Shown: positions 1 through 9,749 of the stretch, one piece after another
How positions within the stretch are numbered: the stretch's first letter is position 1
Layout: each line of letters starts with the position of its first letter
NCBI GenBank assembly: GCA_905214235.1
Contig: CAJMLF010000018.1
Coordinates: forward strand, 1-48,446
DNA from: an uncultured bacterium
GTDB lineage: Bacteria; Bacillota; Bacilli; Lactobacillales; Lactobacillaceae
Length of the DNA stretch: 48,446 nt
Reading direction: 5' to 3'
Program-made: the position numbers and the translations under genes
The notes under the pieces: generated by a model
Database searches by the model: none
What the model was told of the DNA's origin: nothing
What the model saw: the letters and a program-made list of their open reading frames with translations, nothing else

Positions 1-114
1 AGTCTACCACAAATGGCTTTTCTATTTTTCTAACTTAATTTTACAAACGGCGTAAGAAAAACAGCGGTCCGGGGGACGAGCCCCTTCCTAATCATTGCGG
101 TTGCTTTTGGTGGC

Positions 115-1383
115 TTGATCCTTCTGGGCACCATTTTACTGATGCTACCGGTCGCAACGAGGAATGGTCAGGGAGCCCCATTTGCCGACGCCCTGTTTAC
201 GGCGACCTCTGCTGCCTGTGTGACGGGGCTGGTCGTCCACAACACAGCAACTTACTGGTCGCTCTTTGGTCAGGCCGTTATTTTAGTCCTAATTCAAGTT
301 GGCGGCCTGGGCGTGGTAACCGTTGTCGTTGGCGTCCGGGCGCTACGGCGGCAGCGGATTAGTCTGCGTGAGCGAACAATTATGCAGGAGTCGCTGTCTG
401 CGTCTAAGATTGGTGGTGTCATTCGGTCGACCCGCTTTATCATTGTGACCACCATTGGAATTGAACTCATTGGGGCCCTCCTTTTGCTGCCGGTGTTCGT
501 CCCCCGTTTTGGCTGGGAAGGCGGCAGTGGTGAAGCCATCTTTCATGCTGTCTCGGCTTTCTGTAATGCGGGCTTCGACCTCCTCAGTACCAAGCAACCT
601 TACCAGTCACTGATGGCATACTCAACAAATGTTGCGATGAATCTTGTGATCGGCCTCCTGATTTTGATTGGGGGAATTGGCTTTATTACCTGGATTGATG
701 TGCGAAAGCATGGCTGGCACATTCGTCGCTATCGTCTGCAGAGCAAGATTGTCCTGGTGGCAACGGTCATCCTTTTGTTAGTACCGATGGCCTACTTCTT
801 TTGCTGCGAGTTTCAAAATTTCCCGATGAAGAAACGGCTTTTGGCGTCCTTTTTCCAGACGGTGAGTCCCCGGACCGCCGGCTTTAACACGGTTCCTTTA
901 ACGCAACTGTCTGATAACGGTCAGTTTATGACCATCCTGCTGATGTTTATCGGTGGAGGAACTGGTTCGACGGCGGGGGGAATTAAGATGACGACGGCGG
1001 GGGTCCTGTTCTGTGCCTGCCTAGCGGTGATCTTTCGTCGGCGGGAGGTAACGGCGTTTGGCCGGCGAATTGCTCCCCGGACCATTTTTCGGGCCGCGGC
1101 CATTTTTACCCTGTACCTAAGTCTGTTAATCGTGGCGGCAATGGTGATGAGCGGTGTGGAGCACCTTGCGCTGTTAACCAGCCTGTTCGAATGTGCTTCG
1201 GCGTTGGATACGGTCGGTCTGACCCTGGGGGTAACCCCCTTATTGCACTTGAGTTCACGCCTACTTTTGATACTATTGATGTTCATTGGGCGGGTCGGCA
1301 GCTTGACAGTTGTCTTCGCGGTGGGCAGCCACTCGACAAAGTTCCAGGCCCGCTACCCAGAGGAGCCCGTAAACGTTGGTTAG
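115..1383 (+). CDS. ktrB: KtrB/TrkH-family potassium channel subunit (5' end abnormal)
   Basis: Membrane subunit of the Ktr potassium uptake system, paired with KtrA just downstream. The four pore loops of the TrkH/KtrB fold are visible, with selectivity-filter glycines in CVTGL, FCNAGF, PRTAGF and DTVGLTLG, plus the conserved GSTAGGIK motif after the third loop. The listed start is a TTG at 115, but it lacks a ribosome binding site and cuts off part of the first helix. The frame stays open and family-like upstream to position 34 (TSPFLIIAVAFGG precedes the TTG) and then meets TAA at 31-33. No ATG, GTG or TTG exists between 34 and 114. An in-frame ATG at 13 lies just before the TAA. The gene may therefore be broken at its 5' end, use a rare start, or begin outside the window. 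Family assignment is firm; the start is not. Confidence 0.85.
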   Translation: MILLGTILLMLPVATRNGQGAPFADALFTATSAACVTGLVVHNTATYWSLFGQAVILVLIQVGGLGVVTVVVGVRALRRQRISLRERTIMQESLSASKIGGVIRSTRFIIVTTIGIELIGALLLLPVFVPRFGWEGGSGEAIFHAVSAFCNAGFDLLSTKQPYQSLMAYSTNVAMNLVIGLLILIGGIGFITWIDVRKHGWHIRRYRLQSKIVLVATVILLLVPMAYFFCCEFQNFPMKKRLLASFFQTVSPRTAGFNTVPLTQLSDNGQFMTILLMFIGGGTGSTAGGIKMTTAGVLFCACLAVIFRRREVTAFGRRIAPRTIFRAAAIFTLYLSLLIVAAMVMSGVEHLALLTSLFECASALDTVGLTLGVTPLLHLSSRLLLILLMFIGRVGSLTVVFAVGSHSTKFQARYPEEPVNVG

Positions 1384-1396
1384 GAGGAAGTTAACG

Positions 1397-2059
1397 ATGG
1401 CAAAGGATAACATTGACTCGGCACTGGTGATCGGCTTAGGGCGGTTCGGCTTTCACGTCGCTAAGAAGTTTAATGAGCTCGGCATCGACGTGATGGGGAT
1501 CGATATCAAGGAGGACCGGGTGACCGCTGCCACCGATGTCCTTACCCGGGGACTGATTGGCAACACCACGAACGCTGATTTTTTAAAAAGCTGCGGGGTG
1601 GGAAATTTTGACCTGTGTGTCGTAACGATTGGTGGGGACTTTGAGGCCTCGCTGGAGACGACCTGGCAGCTTAAACAGCTGGGCGCCAAGAAGGTCATTG
1701 CCCGGGCTAGCTCGGCGATTCATGAGCAGTTCCTGTTGCGCAACGGCGCAGACGAAAGCATCTATCCGGAACGTCAGGATGCCCAGTGGCTAGCTTACCG
1801 GTACAGCTCACCCCATATTTTGGACTACACCCGTTTAGACCAGGAAAATGCCATCTTTGAGATTGAGGTCCCAACATCGTGGGTTGGCAAGTCACTGGTG
1901 GAGATTGATGCCCGGAAGAAGTACGACCTGAACATCATTGGCAGTAAGCACCCGGATGGTCGTGTGTCGACCCATGTTGATCCCGAGCAGCTTCTCGAAA
2001 AGGGGATGACCCTGGTTGTCAGTGGGGATGCCCAGACAATCCTCAAATTATTTCGCTAA
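1397..2059 (+). CDS. ktrA: KtrA potassium uptake regulatory subunit
   Basis: Cytosolic RCK ring subunit that gates KtrB. An N-terminal Rossmann RCK_N domain begins with the nucleotide-binding motif VIGLGRFG and continues for roughly 120 residues. A C-terminal RCK_C domain follows at about residues 135-220; in Firmicutes this domain binds c-di-AMP (family knowledge). The start is ATG 1397 because AGGAGG sits at 1382-1387 with good spacing; an upstream in-frame GTG at 1376 has no such site. The ribosome binding site overlaps the ktrB stop, so the two genes form one operon. Length, 220 residues, is normal for KtrA. Confidence 0.93.
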   Translation: MAKDNIDSALVIGLGRFGFHVAKKFNELGIDVMGIDIKEDRVTAATDVLTRGLIGNTTNADFLKSCGVGNFDLCVVTIGGDFEASLETTWQLKQLGAKKVIARASSAIHEQFLLRNGADESIYPERQDAQWLAYRYSSPHILDYTRLDQENAIFEIEVPTSWVGKSLVEIDARKKYDLNIIGSKHPDGRVSTHVDPEQLLEKGMTLVVSGDAQTILKLFR

Positions 2060-2074
2060 AAATAAAAAAAGTAC

Positions 2075-2103
2075 TTGCCAATGAATTGTCTGCTTGCTAT
2101 AAT
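2075..2103 (+). promoter_or_regulatory. Promoter of tRNA-Leu
   Basis: A -35 box TTGCCA at 2075-2080 and a perfect -10 box TATAAT at 2098-2103 are separated by 17 bp. The tRNA begins 13 bp after the -10 box, so the primary transcript has almost no 5' extension. Confidence 0.85.
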
Positions 2104-2116
2104 ACTATTTGTTGAT

Positions 2117-2202
2117 GCGGCCATGGCGGAATTGGCAGACGCGTAAGATTAAGGATCTTATGGTCATTTATGACCGTGGAGGTTCAAGTCCTCTTGGCCG
2201 CA
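2117..2202 (+). tRNA. tRNA-Leu (anticodon AAG)
   Basis: An 86-nt class II tRNA with a long variable arm. The acceptor stem GCGGCCA (2117-2123) pairs with TGGCCGC (2195-2201), followed by discriminator A at 2202. The anticodon stem TAAGA/TCTTA encloses the loop TTAAGGA, giving anticodon AAG, which reads CTT leucine codons. The T-loop carries GGTTCAAGTCC. CCA is not encoded. It is a single-gene unit with its own promoter and terminator. Confidence 0.95.
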
Positions 2203-2208
2203 CTACTA

Positions 2209-2247
2209 AAAACACCCAACTGGTTTTACCGGTTGGGTGTTTTTTTA
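2209..2247 (+). terminator. Intrinsic terminator of tRNA-Leu
   Basis: The stem CACCCAACTGG/CCGGTTGGGTG (one G-T pair) with a 5-nt loop is followed by eight T residues. It lies just after the tRNA and before the lacL regulatory region. Confidence 0.9.
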
Positions 2248-2283
2248 CGTTTAATTAACTAAAGTTTACTATCTTCCACTAAA

Positions 2284-2298
2284 TGAAAGCGCTATACT
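2284..2298 (+). promoter_or_regulatory. cre-like site over the probable lacL -10 box
   Basis: TGAAAGCGCTATAC at 2284-2297 matches the CcpA cre consensus TGWAARCGYTWNCW at 12 of 14 positions. It overlaps TATACT (2293-2298), a plausible -10 box for lacLM. Catabolite repression of a lactose gene by CcpA is expected in this group. The -35 element is not clear. Confidence 0.5.
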
Positions 2299-2333
2299 AA
2301 AAGTGGACACTTTTATGAGGAGGTATTTCTTTA

Positions 2334-4283
2334 ATGGATGCAGATATCAAATGGTTAGATGACCCCGAAACATTTCGGGTTAACCAACTACCCGCCCATA
2401 GTGACCACCACTACTATGGTAACTATGCTGAGTGGGGACAGGGGCAAAGTCGTTTTGCCCAGTCGTTAAATGGCCAGTGGCAATTTAAGTTTGCCCAAAA
2501 TCCGCACGAACGGCAAAAGAACTTTTACCAAGTGGACTTAGACTGCGCTGACTTTGACCAGATCGAAGTACCGAGCGAAATTGAATTAAGTGATTATGCC
2601 CAGAATAACTACATTAACACCTTGATTCCGTGGGAAGGTAAAATTTACCGGCGGCCGGCCTACGCGGTTGATGGTAAGAATAAGGAAGAGGGTTCCTTCA
2701 GCACGGGTGAAGACAACACTGTCGGTATGTACCGGAAGGAATTCGACCTTGACCCTGAATTGCGGGGGAAGGAAGTTCGGGTCCGTTTCGAAGGGGTCGA
2801 ACGTTCAATGTACTTGTGGTTGAACGGCCACTTTGTTGGCTACGCGGAAGATAGCTTTACCCCGTCCGAGTTTAACCTGACACCGTACATCCAGGACGAG
2901 GGGAACGTCATGGCGGTTGAGGTCTTCAAGCACAGTACCGCTTCCTGGATTGAGGACCAGGATATGTTCCGCTTCTCCGGAATTTTCCGGTCCGTGGAAC
3001 TGCTGGCCCAGCCAGTGACCCACCTGGAAGATATGACCATCCGGCCAACCGTTGATGACGGTTACCAAAATGGCCATTTAAACCTGGACCTGCAACTCAC
3101 CGGTGAACAGGAGGGGACCGTCCACGTTCTGGTTAAGGATGAAAACGGTAACGTCGTCGTTGACCAGACAAAGCCGGTTGCCGAGCAGGTGGCAATTGAT
3201 GAGGTTGCCCTGAAGAATGTTCACCTTTGGGATAACCACCACCCCTACCTTTACCAACTGTTCGTTGAGATCCATAACGAAGCCGGGCAACTAGTTGAAC
3301 TGGTTCCCTACCGGTTCGGTTTCCGGCGGATTGAGATCAGTGCTAACCACGTTGTCTTACTGAACGGCCAGCGCCTGATCATCAACGGGGTCAACCGTCA
3401 CGAATGGGATGACCAGCGTGGCCGCTCCGTCACGTTGGCTGACATGGAAAAGGATATCCAAACTTTTAAGGAAAACAACATCAACGCCGTCCGGACTTGC
3501 CACTACCCGGACCAGTTACCGTGGTACCAGCTGTGTGACGAGCACGGGATCTACATGATGGCCGAAAACAACCTGGAATCCCACGCTACCTGGCAGAAGA
3601 TGGGGAAGGTTGACCCGTCCTACAACGTTCCCGGCTCCGTCCCGCAATGGAAGGAAGTCGTTGTTGACCGGGCCCGGACCAACTACGAGACCTTCAAGAA
3701 CCACCCGGCAATTTTGTTCTGGTCCCTGGGGAACGAATCCTTTGCGGGTGACAACATTGCCGCAATGGGCCGCTTCTACAAGGAACATGACGACAGCCGC
3801 CTGGTTCACTACGAGGGTGTTTGCCACACCCATGATTACAGGAAGCAGATTCCGAGTCTCAAGAAGGAATCTTACCTGCCAGCTGGTGGAACGAAGGACT
3901 ACCGTGACCAGATTTCGGATGTTGAAAGCTGGATGTACCTGCCACCAAAGCAGGTTGAAGAATACCTGCAAAATAACCCCGACAAGCCGTTTATGGAGTG
4001 TGAATACATGCATGACATGGGGAACTCCGATGGGGGAATGGGCTCCTACATTAAGTTGTTGGACAAGTACCCACAATACTTCGGTGGCTTCATCTGGGAC
4101 TTCATTGACCAGGCCCTGCAAGTTAAGGACCCCGTCAGTGGCAAGATGGTAATGCGTTACGGTGGCGACTTTGATGACCGTCACTCAGACTATGAATTTT
4201 CAGGCGATGGCTTGATGTTCGCTGACCGGACACCAAAGCCGGCAATGCAGGAGGTACGGTACTACTATGGCTTACACAAATAA
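2334..4283 (+). CDS. lacL: Beta-galactosidase large subunit LacL
   Basis: Large subunit of the heterodimeric GH2 beta-galactosidase of lactobacilli, which hydrolyses lactose in the cytosol. It carries the sugar-binding and TIM-barrel domains. Both catalytic glutamates are present: the acid/base E468 in WSLGNES and the nucleophile E557 in [12 protein letters not shown]. Length is 649 residues, close to known LacL proteins, which lack the C-terminal domain of single-chain LacZ. ATG 2334 follows GAGGAGG at about 2318-2323. The stop lies 17 bp inside lacM, indicating translational coupling. Confidence 0.96.
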   Translation: MDADIKWLDDPETFRVNQLPAHSDHHYYGNYAEWGQGQSRFAQSLNGQWQFKFAQNPHERQKNFYQVDLDCADFDQIEVPSEIELSDYAQNNYINTLIPWEGKIYRRPAYAVDGKNKEEGSFSTGEDNTVGMYRKEFDLDPELRGKEVRVRFEGVERSMYLWLNGHFVGYAEDSFTPSEFNLTPYIQDEGNVMAVEVFKHSTASWIEDQDMFRFSGIFRSVELLAQPVTHLEDMTIRPTVDDGYQNGHLNLDLQLTGEQEGTVHVLVKDENGNVVVDQTKPVAEQVAIDEVALKNVHLWDNHHPYLYQLFVEIHNEAGQLVELVPYRFGFRRIEISANHVVLLNGQRLIINGVNRHEWDDQRGRSVTLADMEKDIQTFKENNINAVRTCHYPDQLPWYQLCDEHGIYMMAENNLESHATWQKMGKVDPSYNVPGSVPQWKEVVVDRARTNYETFKNHPAILFWSLGNESFAGDNIAAMGRFYKEHDDSRLVHYEGVCHTHDYRKQIPSLKKESYLPAGGTKDYRDQISDVESWMYLPPKQVEEYLQNNPDKPFMECEYMHDMGNSDGGMGSYIKLLDKYPQYFGGFIWDFIDQALQVKDPVSGKMVMRYGGDFDDRHSDYEFSGDGLMFADRTPKPAMQEVRYYYGLHK

Positions 4284-5220
4284 ATTACACGTTATTTACG
4301 GTGATGGTTCACTTGGTGTCGGTGGTGAAGGCTTCCACTACATCTTCTCTTATGAACGTGGGGGACTGGAATCACTGAAGGTTAATGGCAAGGAATGGCT
4401 CTACCGGACCCCAACACCGACCTTCTGGCGGGCCACGACGGACAATGACCGGGGAAGTGGCTTTAACATCAAGTCCGCCCAGTGGTTGAGTGCCGACTAC
4501 TTCCAAAAGTGCACGAATATTGATGTGACGGTCGATGACCACCACTTCGCAGGCCTGCCGCTTGACAATGACCACTACAGCAATGACGAAACTGCTGAGC
4601 AGGTGGCGCTGACTTACACTTTTGAAACACTGACGGTCCCATCAACGACGGTAACGATGACCTATACTGTAACCAGCGATGGTCAAATTAAGGTTGCTGT
4701 CCACTATACTGGTAAGAAGGGCTTGCCAGAGTTGCCAGTGTTTGGTGTCCGGATGGTGATGCCGACTGCGGCGACCGGCTTTGAATACGCGGGCCTCTCT
4801 GGTGAAACTTACCCTGACCGGATGGCGGGTGGCCAGCACGGCACCTTCAAGGTTAAGGGTCTTCCGGTAGCCAAGTACCTGGTTCCCCAGGAAAACGGGA
4901 TGCACATGGCTTGTGACTGGGTTAAGATCACCCGGCAGACGACCCAGAACAATGCGGACCATTCTGACCAGCCGTTCAGCTTGAAGGTGGCTAAGGATCG
5001 GGATAGCTTTGCCTTCAGCTGCCTGCCGTACACGGCAGAGGAGCTCGAAAACGCGACCCACATTGAAGAACTGCCCCAAAAGCGGCGGACCGTCCTGGTT
5101 ATCGCTGGTGCTGTCCGTGGGGTTGGTGGCATCGATAGCTGGGGTGCCGATGTTGAAAAGCAGTATCACATTCCAGCCGACCAGGATATTGACTTTAGCT
5201 TCATTTTGAACGCCAAGTAA
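4267..5220 (+). CDS. lacM: Beta-galactosidase small subunit LacM
   Basis: Small subunit of LacLM, 317 residues, corresponding to the C-terminal beta-sandwich (domain 5) of single-chain GH2 enzymes and needed to complete the active site. Recognisable stretches are [11 protein letters not shown] near residue 55 and [12 protein letters not shown]. It starts inside lacL with GCAGGAGG about 10 bp upstream, so the two subunits are made in a coupled way. A terminator follows directly, so lacLM is a two-gene operon without an adjacent permease or lacI-type regulator. Confidence 0.95.
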   Translation: MAYTNKLHVIYGDGSLGVGGEGFHYIFSYERGGLESLKVNGKEWLYRTPTPTFWRATTDNDRGSGFNIKSAQWLSADYFQKCTNIDVTVDDHHFAGLPLDNDHYSNDETAEQVALTYTFETLTVPSTTVTMTYTVTSDGQIKVAVHYTGKKGLPELPVFGVRMVMPTAATGFEYAGLSGETYPDRMAGGQHGTFKVKGLPVAKYLVPQENGMHMACDWVKITRQTTQNNADHSDQPFSLKVAKDRDSFAFSCLPYTAEELENATHIEELPQKRRTVLVIAGAVRGVGGIDSWGADVEKQYHIPADQDIDFSFILNAK

Positions 5221-5235
5221 TTCGGCAAACTAAAA

Positions 5236-5277
5236 GAGGATGGTGAGAAAAAAGTTTTCTCCCATCCTTTACTTTTT
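5236..5277 (+). terminator. Intrinsic terminator of lacLM
   Basis: GGATGG(t)GAGAAAA pairs with TTTTCTC(c)CATCC around a 3-nt loop, followed by a T-rich tract near 5268-5277. Confidence 0.8.
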
Positions 5278-5342
5278 TGCAAAAAAAGCGGGCTACTAAA
5301 CCGTTTTCTGTTTATTTTTGGGACAAAAAGCAATAAATGTTG

Positions 5343-5394
5343 CTTGAAACAACACCTTTTCAAGTTTTAGAATTTACTCGTTTCGTTGTTTCAA
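5343..5394 (+). promoter_or_regulatory. Promoter of the MMPL gene with flanking inverted repeats
   Basis: A -35 box TTGAAA (5345-5350) and a -10 box TAGAAT (5368-5373) are 17 bp apart. The -35 box lies in the palindrome CTTGAAA(8 nt)TTTCAAG at 5343-5364. A 10-bp repeat TTGAAACAAC (5345-5354) recurs inverted as GTTGTTTCAA (5385-5394), bracketing the -10 box and start region. This layout suits a repressor operator; the regulator is unknown. Confidence 0.55.
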
Positions 5395-5421
5395 CTACTA
5401 AGAGAGAAAGGTGCAGAAAGC

Positions 5422-7872
5422 TTGAAGAAATTATTCCATAATCATTTTTTTGCTTTGCTTGCCTGGATCCTTATCCTGGTTATTTCGGTAGTTGCCCTGC
5501 CGGATGTTAACCAGTTGACGCGGTCGCACTCACAAATTACGCTGCCCAAGAGCACGCAGAGTCAGATTGCGCAGACCATCCAGCAGAAGCACTGGGGCCA
5601 CCACGTTAATAATACCTACCAGGTCGTGGCGGTCTTTAACAATGGCAACAAGAAAATGTCTGCCAAGGATAAGCAAAACGTCCAAAAGACGGTTAACCGC
5701 CTGCAAAAGCACGAGGATAAGTACGGTATTAAGGCTATCCTGGGGCCCAACGATAATGCCGCAACCCGTAAGCAGCTGATTTCCAAGGACCAAACCACCC
5801 AGCTGGTCCAGCTGAACGTCAGCAAAAAGCACGGGACTCTGCAAAAAATTAATAAGCAGCTGTCCAGTGCGGTAAAGACGGACGGGGTTAAAACCTACGT
5901 CACCGGGGCGGACATTTTAAATGATGACTTCTCCGGGGCCGTGCAAAAGGGGATTAAGAAGACCGAGGTCATCTCCGTTATCTTTATCTTCGTGGTTCTC
6001 CTGTTAGTTTTCCGGTCACCAATTACCCCGTTGATTTCCCTACTGATGGTGGGGGTTGCCTTCCTTACCTCCTTTAGTATCGTTACCAACCTGGTCGATA
6101 AGTTTAACTTCCCGTTCTCTAACTTCACCCAGGTCTTCATGGTGATCGTTCTGTTCGGGATTGGGACCGACTATAACATCCTGCTGTATAACCGCTTCAA
6201 GGAAAACCTTGGCCAGGGGATGGAAAAGTGGGAAGCCACCCGGAACGCCCAGAAAAATGCGGGGCGGACCATCCTCTACTCCGGTTCCTCACTTCTGATT
6301 GGTTTTACTTCCCTGGGTCTGGCCCGCTTCTCGGTTTACCAGTCCGCCGTTGGGGTCGCTGTCGGGGTTGCCGTTTTGCTGGTTACCCTCTTAACTTTGA
6401 ACCCCTTCTTCATGGCCGTCTTAGGCAAGAAGATGTTTTGGCCGGACAAGCGGTTTACTGGTGAATCCAGCAGTAAAATTTGGCACAAGATGGCCAACAC
6501 TTCGGTTCACCACCCGATTGTCAGCCTCATCTTGGTATTTATTATTTTGTTACCAATCGGTTTTTCTTATAAGAACCACCTGAACTACAATGACGCCGAT
6601 GAAATCAGCAACACGACGCCCTCAAAGAAAGGGTTCAACGTTGTTGAGGACCACTTCTCGAAAGGGACGGCCGAACCGGTTACGGTTTATATCAAGGCCA
6701 ACCACAAGTTAGATAATGAAGAGAACCTACTGCTGATTGACCGGCTGACTAACCAGCTGAAGGACAGTAAGGATGTTAAGACCGTTACTTCCGTGACCCA
6801 ACCGGCCGGGAGCAAGGTCAACCAACTGTACGTTAACAACCAACTGAAGCAGATTACGGGCCAACTTGGCAAGGCCCAGGGGAGTCTGTCACAACTCTCC
6901 TCTGGGATGGCTAGCCAGGCCGCAATGCAGTCTGCTTCCATGGGGGCAGCGGGTGTTTCAGCCATGGCACAACAACAGGCAATGATGTCTGGAATGGGTC
7001 AGATGACTTCCGGCCTTCAGCAGGGTGGCGACTACCTGACTGGCCTGCAAAATTCGGCTGCCGGTAAGACCTTCTACCTGCCACAAAACCAGCTGAGTAA
7101 CCCTGAAATTCAGCAGTCGATGCGGAACTACTTGTCACAGAACAAGAAGACCGCGCAAATTACGGTTATCCTGAATTCCAACCCTAGTGGTGGACGGGCT
7201 ACCAACGCGGTTAATGACTTGACCAATGTTGCCAAGTACTCCCTGAAGGGGACTAAGTTAGGCAACGCCACCGTGGTTGTCGGTGGTCAGAGTTCGAAGA
7301 TCAATGACACGAAGACGGTTGCCGGTGGCGACTTTATTCGAACGGCGATCATCATGATTGTCGGGATTGGCCTGGCCCTGATCTACGTTACCCGGTCACT
7401 ACTGCAGCCGGTTTACGTTCTCGGAACGCTGGTTACAGCTTACCTGGCTGCTTTGTCAATCACCCATGTCTTGACCCGCCTTATCCTGGGACGGCCAATG
7501 TTGACGTGGAACACCCCATTCTTCAGCTTTATTATGCTGATTGCCCTGGGGGTTGACTACAGTATCTTCTTAATCATGCGTTACCGGAATACGGATAACG
7601 AGCATTACCTGCCAACGGAGCGGATTGTGATGGCCTCATCCGCAATTGGGACGGTCGTAATCTCAGCTGCAATTATCCTGAGCGGGACCTTTGCATCACT
7701 GATTCCGTCCGGTATCCCAACCTTGATTGAGGTTGCCATGACCGTGATTATCGGACTGATTATCCTGGTAATTATTATTCCGCTGGTCGTTCCAAGCACG
7801 ATCCACTTGACATACCCAATGCGTTCTGCAATGCGTGATAACCAAGCAAAGCGGAAGGCCGCTGAAAATTAG
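5422..7872 (+). CDS. MMPL-family RND-type membrane exporter
   Basis: Large membrane transporter with two MMPL repeats, each having one helix, a large extracytoplasmic loop and a bundle of five helices. The first repeat carries FGIGTDYNILLYNR and the second ALGVDYSIFLIMRYR, matching the Asp-Tyr pairs used for proton coupling in MmpL proteins. The second loop has an unusual Gln/Met/Ala-rich stretch (about residues 490-540). The start is set at TTG 5422, preceded by AAAGGTG with 8-bp spacing, giving 816 residues; a TTG at 5386 is in frame but has no ribosome binding site. Substrate unknown: lipid export or drug resistance are typical of the family. It stands alone between terminators. Confidence 0.88.
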   Translation: MKKLFHNHFFALLAWILILVISVVALPDVNQLTRSHSQITLPKSTQSQIAQTIQQKHWGHHVNNTYQVVAVFNNGNKKMSAKDKQNVQKTVNRLQKHEDKYGIKAILGPNDNAATRKQLISKDQTTQLVQLNVSKKHGTLQKINKQLSSAVKTDGVKTYVTGADILNDDFSGAVQKGIKKTEVISVIFIFVVLLLVFRSPITPLISLLMVGVAFLTSFSIVTNLVDKFNFPFSNFTQVFMVIVLFGIGTDYNILLYNRFKENLGQGMEKWEATRNAQKNAGRTILYSGSSLLIGFTSLGLARFSVYQSAVGVAVGVAVLLVTLLTLNPFFMAVLGKKMFWPDKRFTGESSSKIWHKMANTSVHHPIVSLILVFIILLPIGFSYKNHLNYNDADEISNTTPSKKGFNVVEDHFSKGTAEPVTVYIKANHKLDNEENLLLIDRLTNQLKDSKDVKTVTSVTQPAGSKVNQLYVNNQLKQITGQLGKAQGSLSQLSSGMASQAAMQSASMGAAGVSAMAQQQAMMSGMGQMTSGLQQGGDYLTGLQNSAAGKTFYLPQNQLSNPEIQQSMRNYLSQNKKTAQITVILNSNPSGGRATNAVNDLTNVAKYSLKGTKLGNATVVVGGQSSKINDTKTVAGGDFIRTAIIMIVGIGLALIYVTRSLLQPVYVLGTLVTAYLAALSITHVLTRLILGRPMLTWNTPFFSFIMLIALGVDYSIFLIMRYRNTDNEHYLPTERIVMASSAIGTVVISAAIILSGTFASLIPSGIPTLIEVAMTVIIGLIILVIIIPLVVPSTIHLTYPMRSAMRDNQAKRKAAEN

Positions 7873-7896
7873 AATAATGAAGCTGTATAGTTATAT

Positions 7897-7945
7897 AAAA
7901 AGGACTCTGGCATCTGGAAAAAATCCGGGCGCTAGAGTCCTTTTT
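7897..7945. terminator. Bidirectional terminator between the MMPL gene and the converging membrane protein gene
   Basis: AAAAAGGACTCT(g)GC pairs with GC(t)AGAGTCCTTTTT around a loop. A-runs and T-runs flank the stem on opposite sides, so it can act in both directions. The stem resembles other hairpins in this window (see findings). Confidence 0.8.
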
Positions 7946-7988
7946 GTTCCTTCTAACGACTAGCTTAACTGGAGCGTGAAGCCGATTT

Positions 7989-9749
7989 TTACGCGCGAAT
8001 ACTAGTCTTAAAAAGACTTGAGATAAAAATTAAACCTTGGTAGAGACCGTAAGCAAGTAAGATCGTCAGGCCAATCAAAGAGACTGCCAACAATACAGTG
8101 AACCAGGTCGACTGGTGGAAGCTGAGGATTGCCGTGTTATGCCCCCGTTGCTGGTAAACGTAAGGAGCACCAACACGGGAACGTTGGAAGTGTCTAAGCC
8201 GGTGGCCGTTGACGGTGAGCCGGGACTCCTGGTAGGTGATGATGGGGAGGCGGACCTTCCCCGAGCGCTTGGCATTCCAGGAAAGACAGAGCCGTCCCTT
8301 CGGAAGGACAGTGTGCTTGAAGTCCTTAGCATGGCGGATGACCTGGTCCTGGTAAGCATAAGAGCGGACATAAGTGCGGTTGAGATACTTCTTGGGAATT
8401 GGCAGGTAGTCGGGGGCCCGCTTTTCGACTTTCATCAGCAGTTGTCCAGGATAGTCGGTGTGGACAGACCGTCGCAGGCTCTTAGAGTTGTTTGTTACCC
8501 AGGCCAAGGCCGTTGAAGTGTTTAGAACCTCATCTGATTCGTAGATGGCAGTTCGCCGAAAGACGCTGGTTGTAGTTGGGATTACAACCTGGAAAAGGGT
8601 AAAGAGCAGGAGACCGGAAACCAGCCGCAAGCGAAGCCGGTCATGTGGTGCTGCATCGATAAGCTGCTGGCAGCTCATCGCAATCCCCACTAGCAAGAGG
8701 GGGTAGGCAATCACGGTCAACCGGTTAGGAAACTGCAAGGTGGTTTGCAGGATTGGGGCTGCTTTTTGGATGCTTTCCCAAGGGAACCAGGTCGAACTGA
8801 TAAGGAGGATGATGGCCCCCATGATGGTAACCGTGTCGTTAACGAGTGACCGCTTGAAGGTAAAAATCACGTAAACCAGCTGGAGGGCAAACAAGATCCA
8901 ACAGAAGTAAATCAGGTATTCGCGGGTGCTGGTAAACTGTGATGGCGTCAGTGCGTTGATTTGCATATTAAATGGTGCCGGCTGGGCGATATGGTTATGG
9001 AGGTTGAGCATCAAAAGGGCGCCCCAAACGTTGCCAGTCAGGATGACCGTCCCAATGACTGCCTTGGCCGTTTCCCAAAGCATTTGGCCCCGCTTAGTTG
9101 AAAGGATTAAACCAATGATAAAGAAAGGCACAAGCGTCAGGGTGAAGAAAATGGAACTCAACAGGTGGATTTGAATGATGACCGTCATTAGAGTCATCAG
9201 GGAAAGCCAGTGAACTGGGCGGTCATGGTCCGTAATCATCGTAATTCCAACCATGATCATGTACGGGGCGAGAGCAGCCCCCCAGGCGTTCATGTTTTGT
9301 GCCAGTTCCCACCGGGGAAGCCAGCCAATGCACAGGAAGATTAGGCTAACCAACAGGGCTATCCGGCGACAAGCATGGACCTTAGTAGCCAGCTGGTACA
9401 TCCCCACCCCGCCGATGAAGTAGACAAGAAAACTTGAAATAACCTGGTAGCGAAACCAGGTCCCCAAAATGCCGAGCAAGATGCCGTTAAGGTAGGCAAA
9501 GAGGGGGCCGTAAACGGCGTTAATAATTCGGCCACTCTGCTGGAAGGAGTAGTTACTCTGAAAATAACTCCAGTTTCCCTGCTGGATCTGTTTAGCAGCG
9601 TCGTAGAAGCGGTTAAAGTGGAAAATCGAATCCGTCCCGAGAATTACCCCGTGGGAAATAATCTGCGGGTACATGATTATGTAAGCCATCACGGCGATTG
9701 CTAGGTAGGGCAGAGCCCAATTGATAACTTTTTTACTCTGTTCTTTCAT
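7989..9749 (-). CDS. Polytopic membrane protein, YfhO/GT-C-like
   Basis: A 586-residue integral membrane protein with about a dozen predicted helices. After the first helix the sequence GTDSIFHFNRFYD and a following loop resemble the acidic first extracytoplasmic loop of GT-C type glycosyltransferases and YfhO-like proteins. The C-terminal third (about residues 400-550) is a soluble extracytoplasmic region with little similarity I recognise, followed by a last helix. It may transfer sugars from a lipid carrier to a cell-surface polymer, but that is inference. ATG 9749 is preceded by GAGAGATG. It is monocistronic, with a convergent terminator downstream. Confidence 0.7.
   Translation of the reverse strand: MKEQSKKVINWALPYLAIAVMAYIIMYPQIISHGVILGTDSIFHFNRFYDAAKQIQQGNWSYFQSNYSFQQSGRIINAVYGPLFAYLNGILLGILGTWFRYQVISSFLVYFIGGVGMYQLATKVHACRRIALLVSLIFLCIGWLPRWELAQNMNAWGAALAPYMIMVGITMITDHDRPVHWLSLMTLMTVIIQIHLLSSIFFTLTLVPFFIIGLILSTKRGQMLWETAKAVIGTVILTGNVWGALLMLNLHNHIAQPAPFNMQINALTPSQFTSTREYLIYFCWILFALQLVYVIFTFKRSLVNDTVTIMGAIILLISSTWFPWESIQKAAPILQTTLQFPNRLTVIAYPLLLVGIAMSCQQLIDAAPHDRLRLRLVSGLLLFTLFQVVIPTTTSVFRRTAIYESDEVLNTSTALAWVTNNSKSLRRSVHTDYPGQLLMKVEKRAPDYLPIPKKYLNRTYVRSYAYQDQVIRHAKDFKHTVLPKGRLCLSWNAKRSGKVRLPIITYQESRLTVNGHRLRHFQRSRVGAPYVYQQRGHNTAILSFHQSTWFTVLLAVSLIGLTILLAYGLYQGLIFISSLFKTSIRA

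Noticed and set aside
3516..4184. A 222-codon open frame on the minus strand inside lacL
   Set aside because: It is the antisense shadow of a strongly conserved GH2 coding region, has no ribosome binding site and a composition dictated by lacL.
5386..5421. An upstream TTG start for the MMPL protein
   Set aside because: It overlaps the predicted operator and promoter start region and has no ribosome binding site; TTG 5422 has AAAGGTG at proper spacing.
8115..8516. A 133-codon plus-strand frame within the membrane protein gene
   Set aside because: It is antisense to a continuous 586-codon membrane protein frame and has no start signals.
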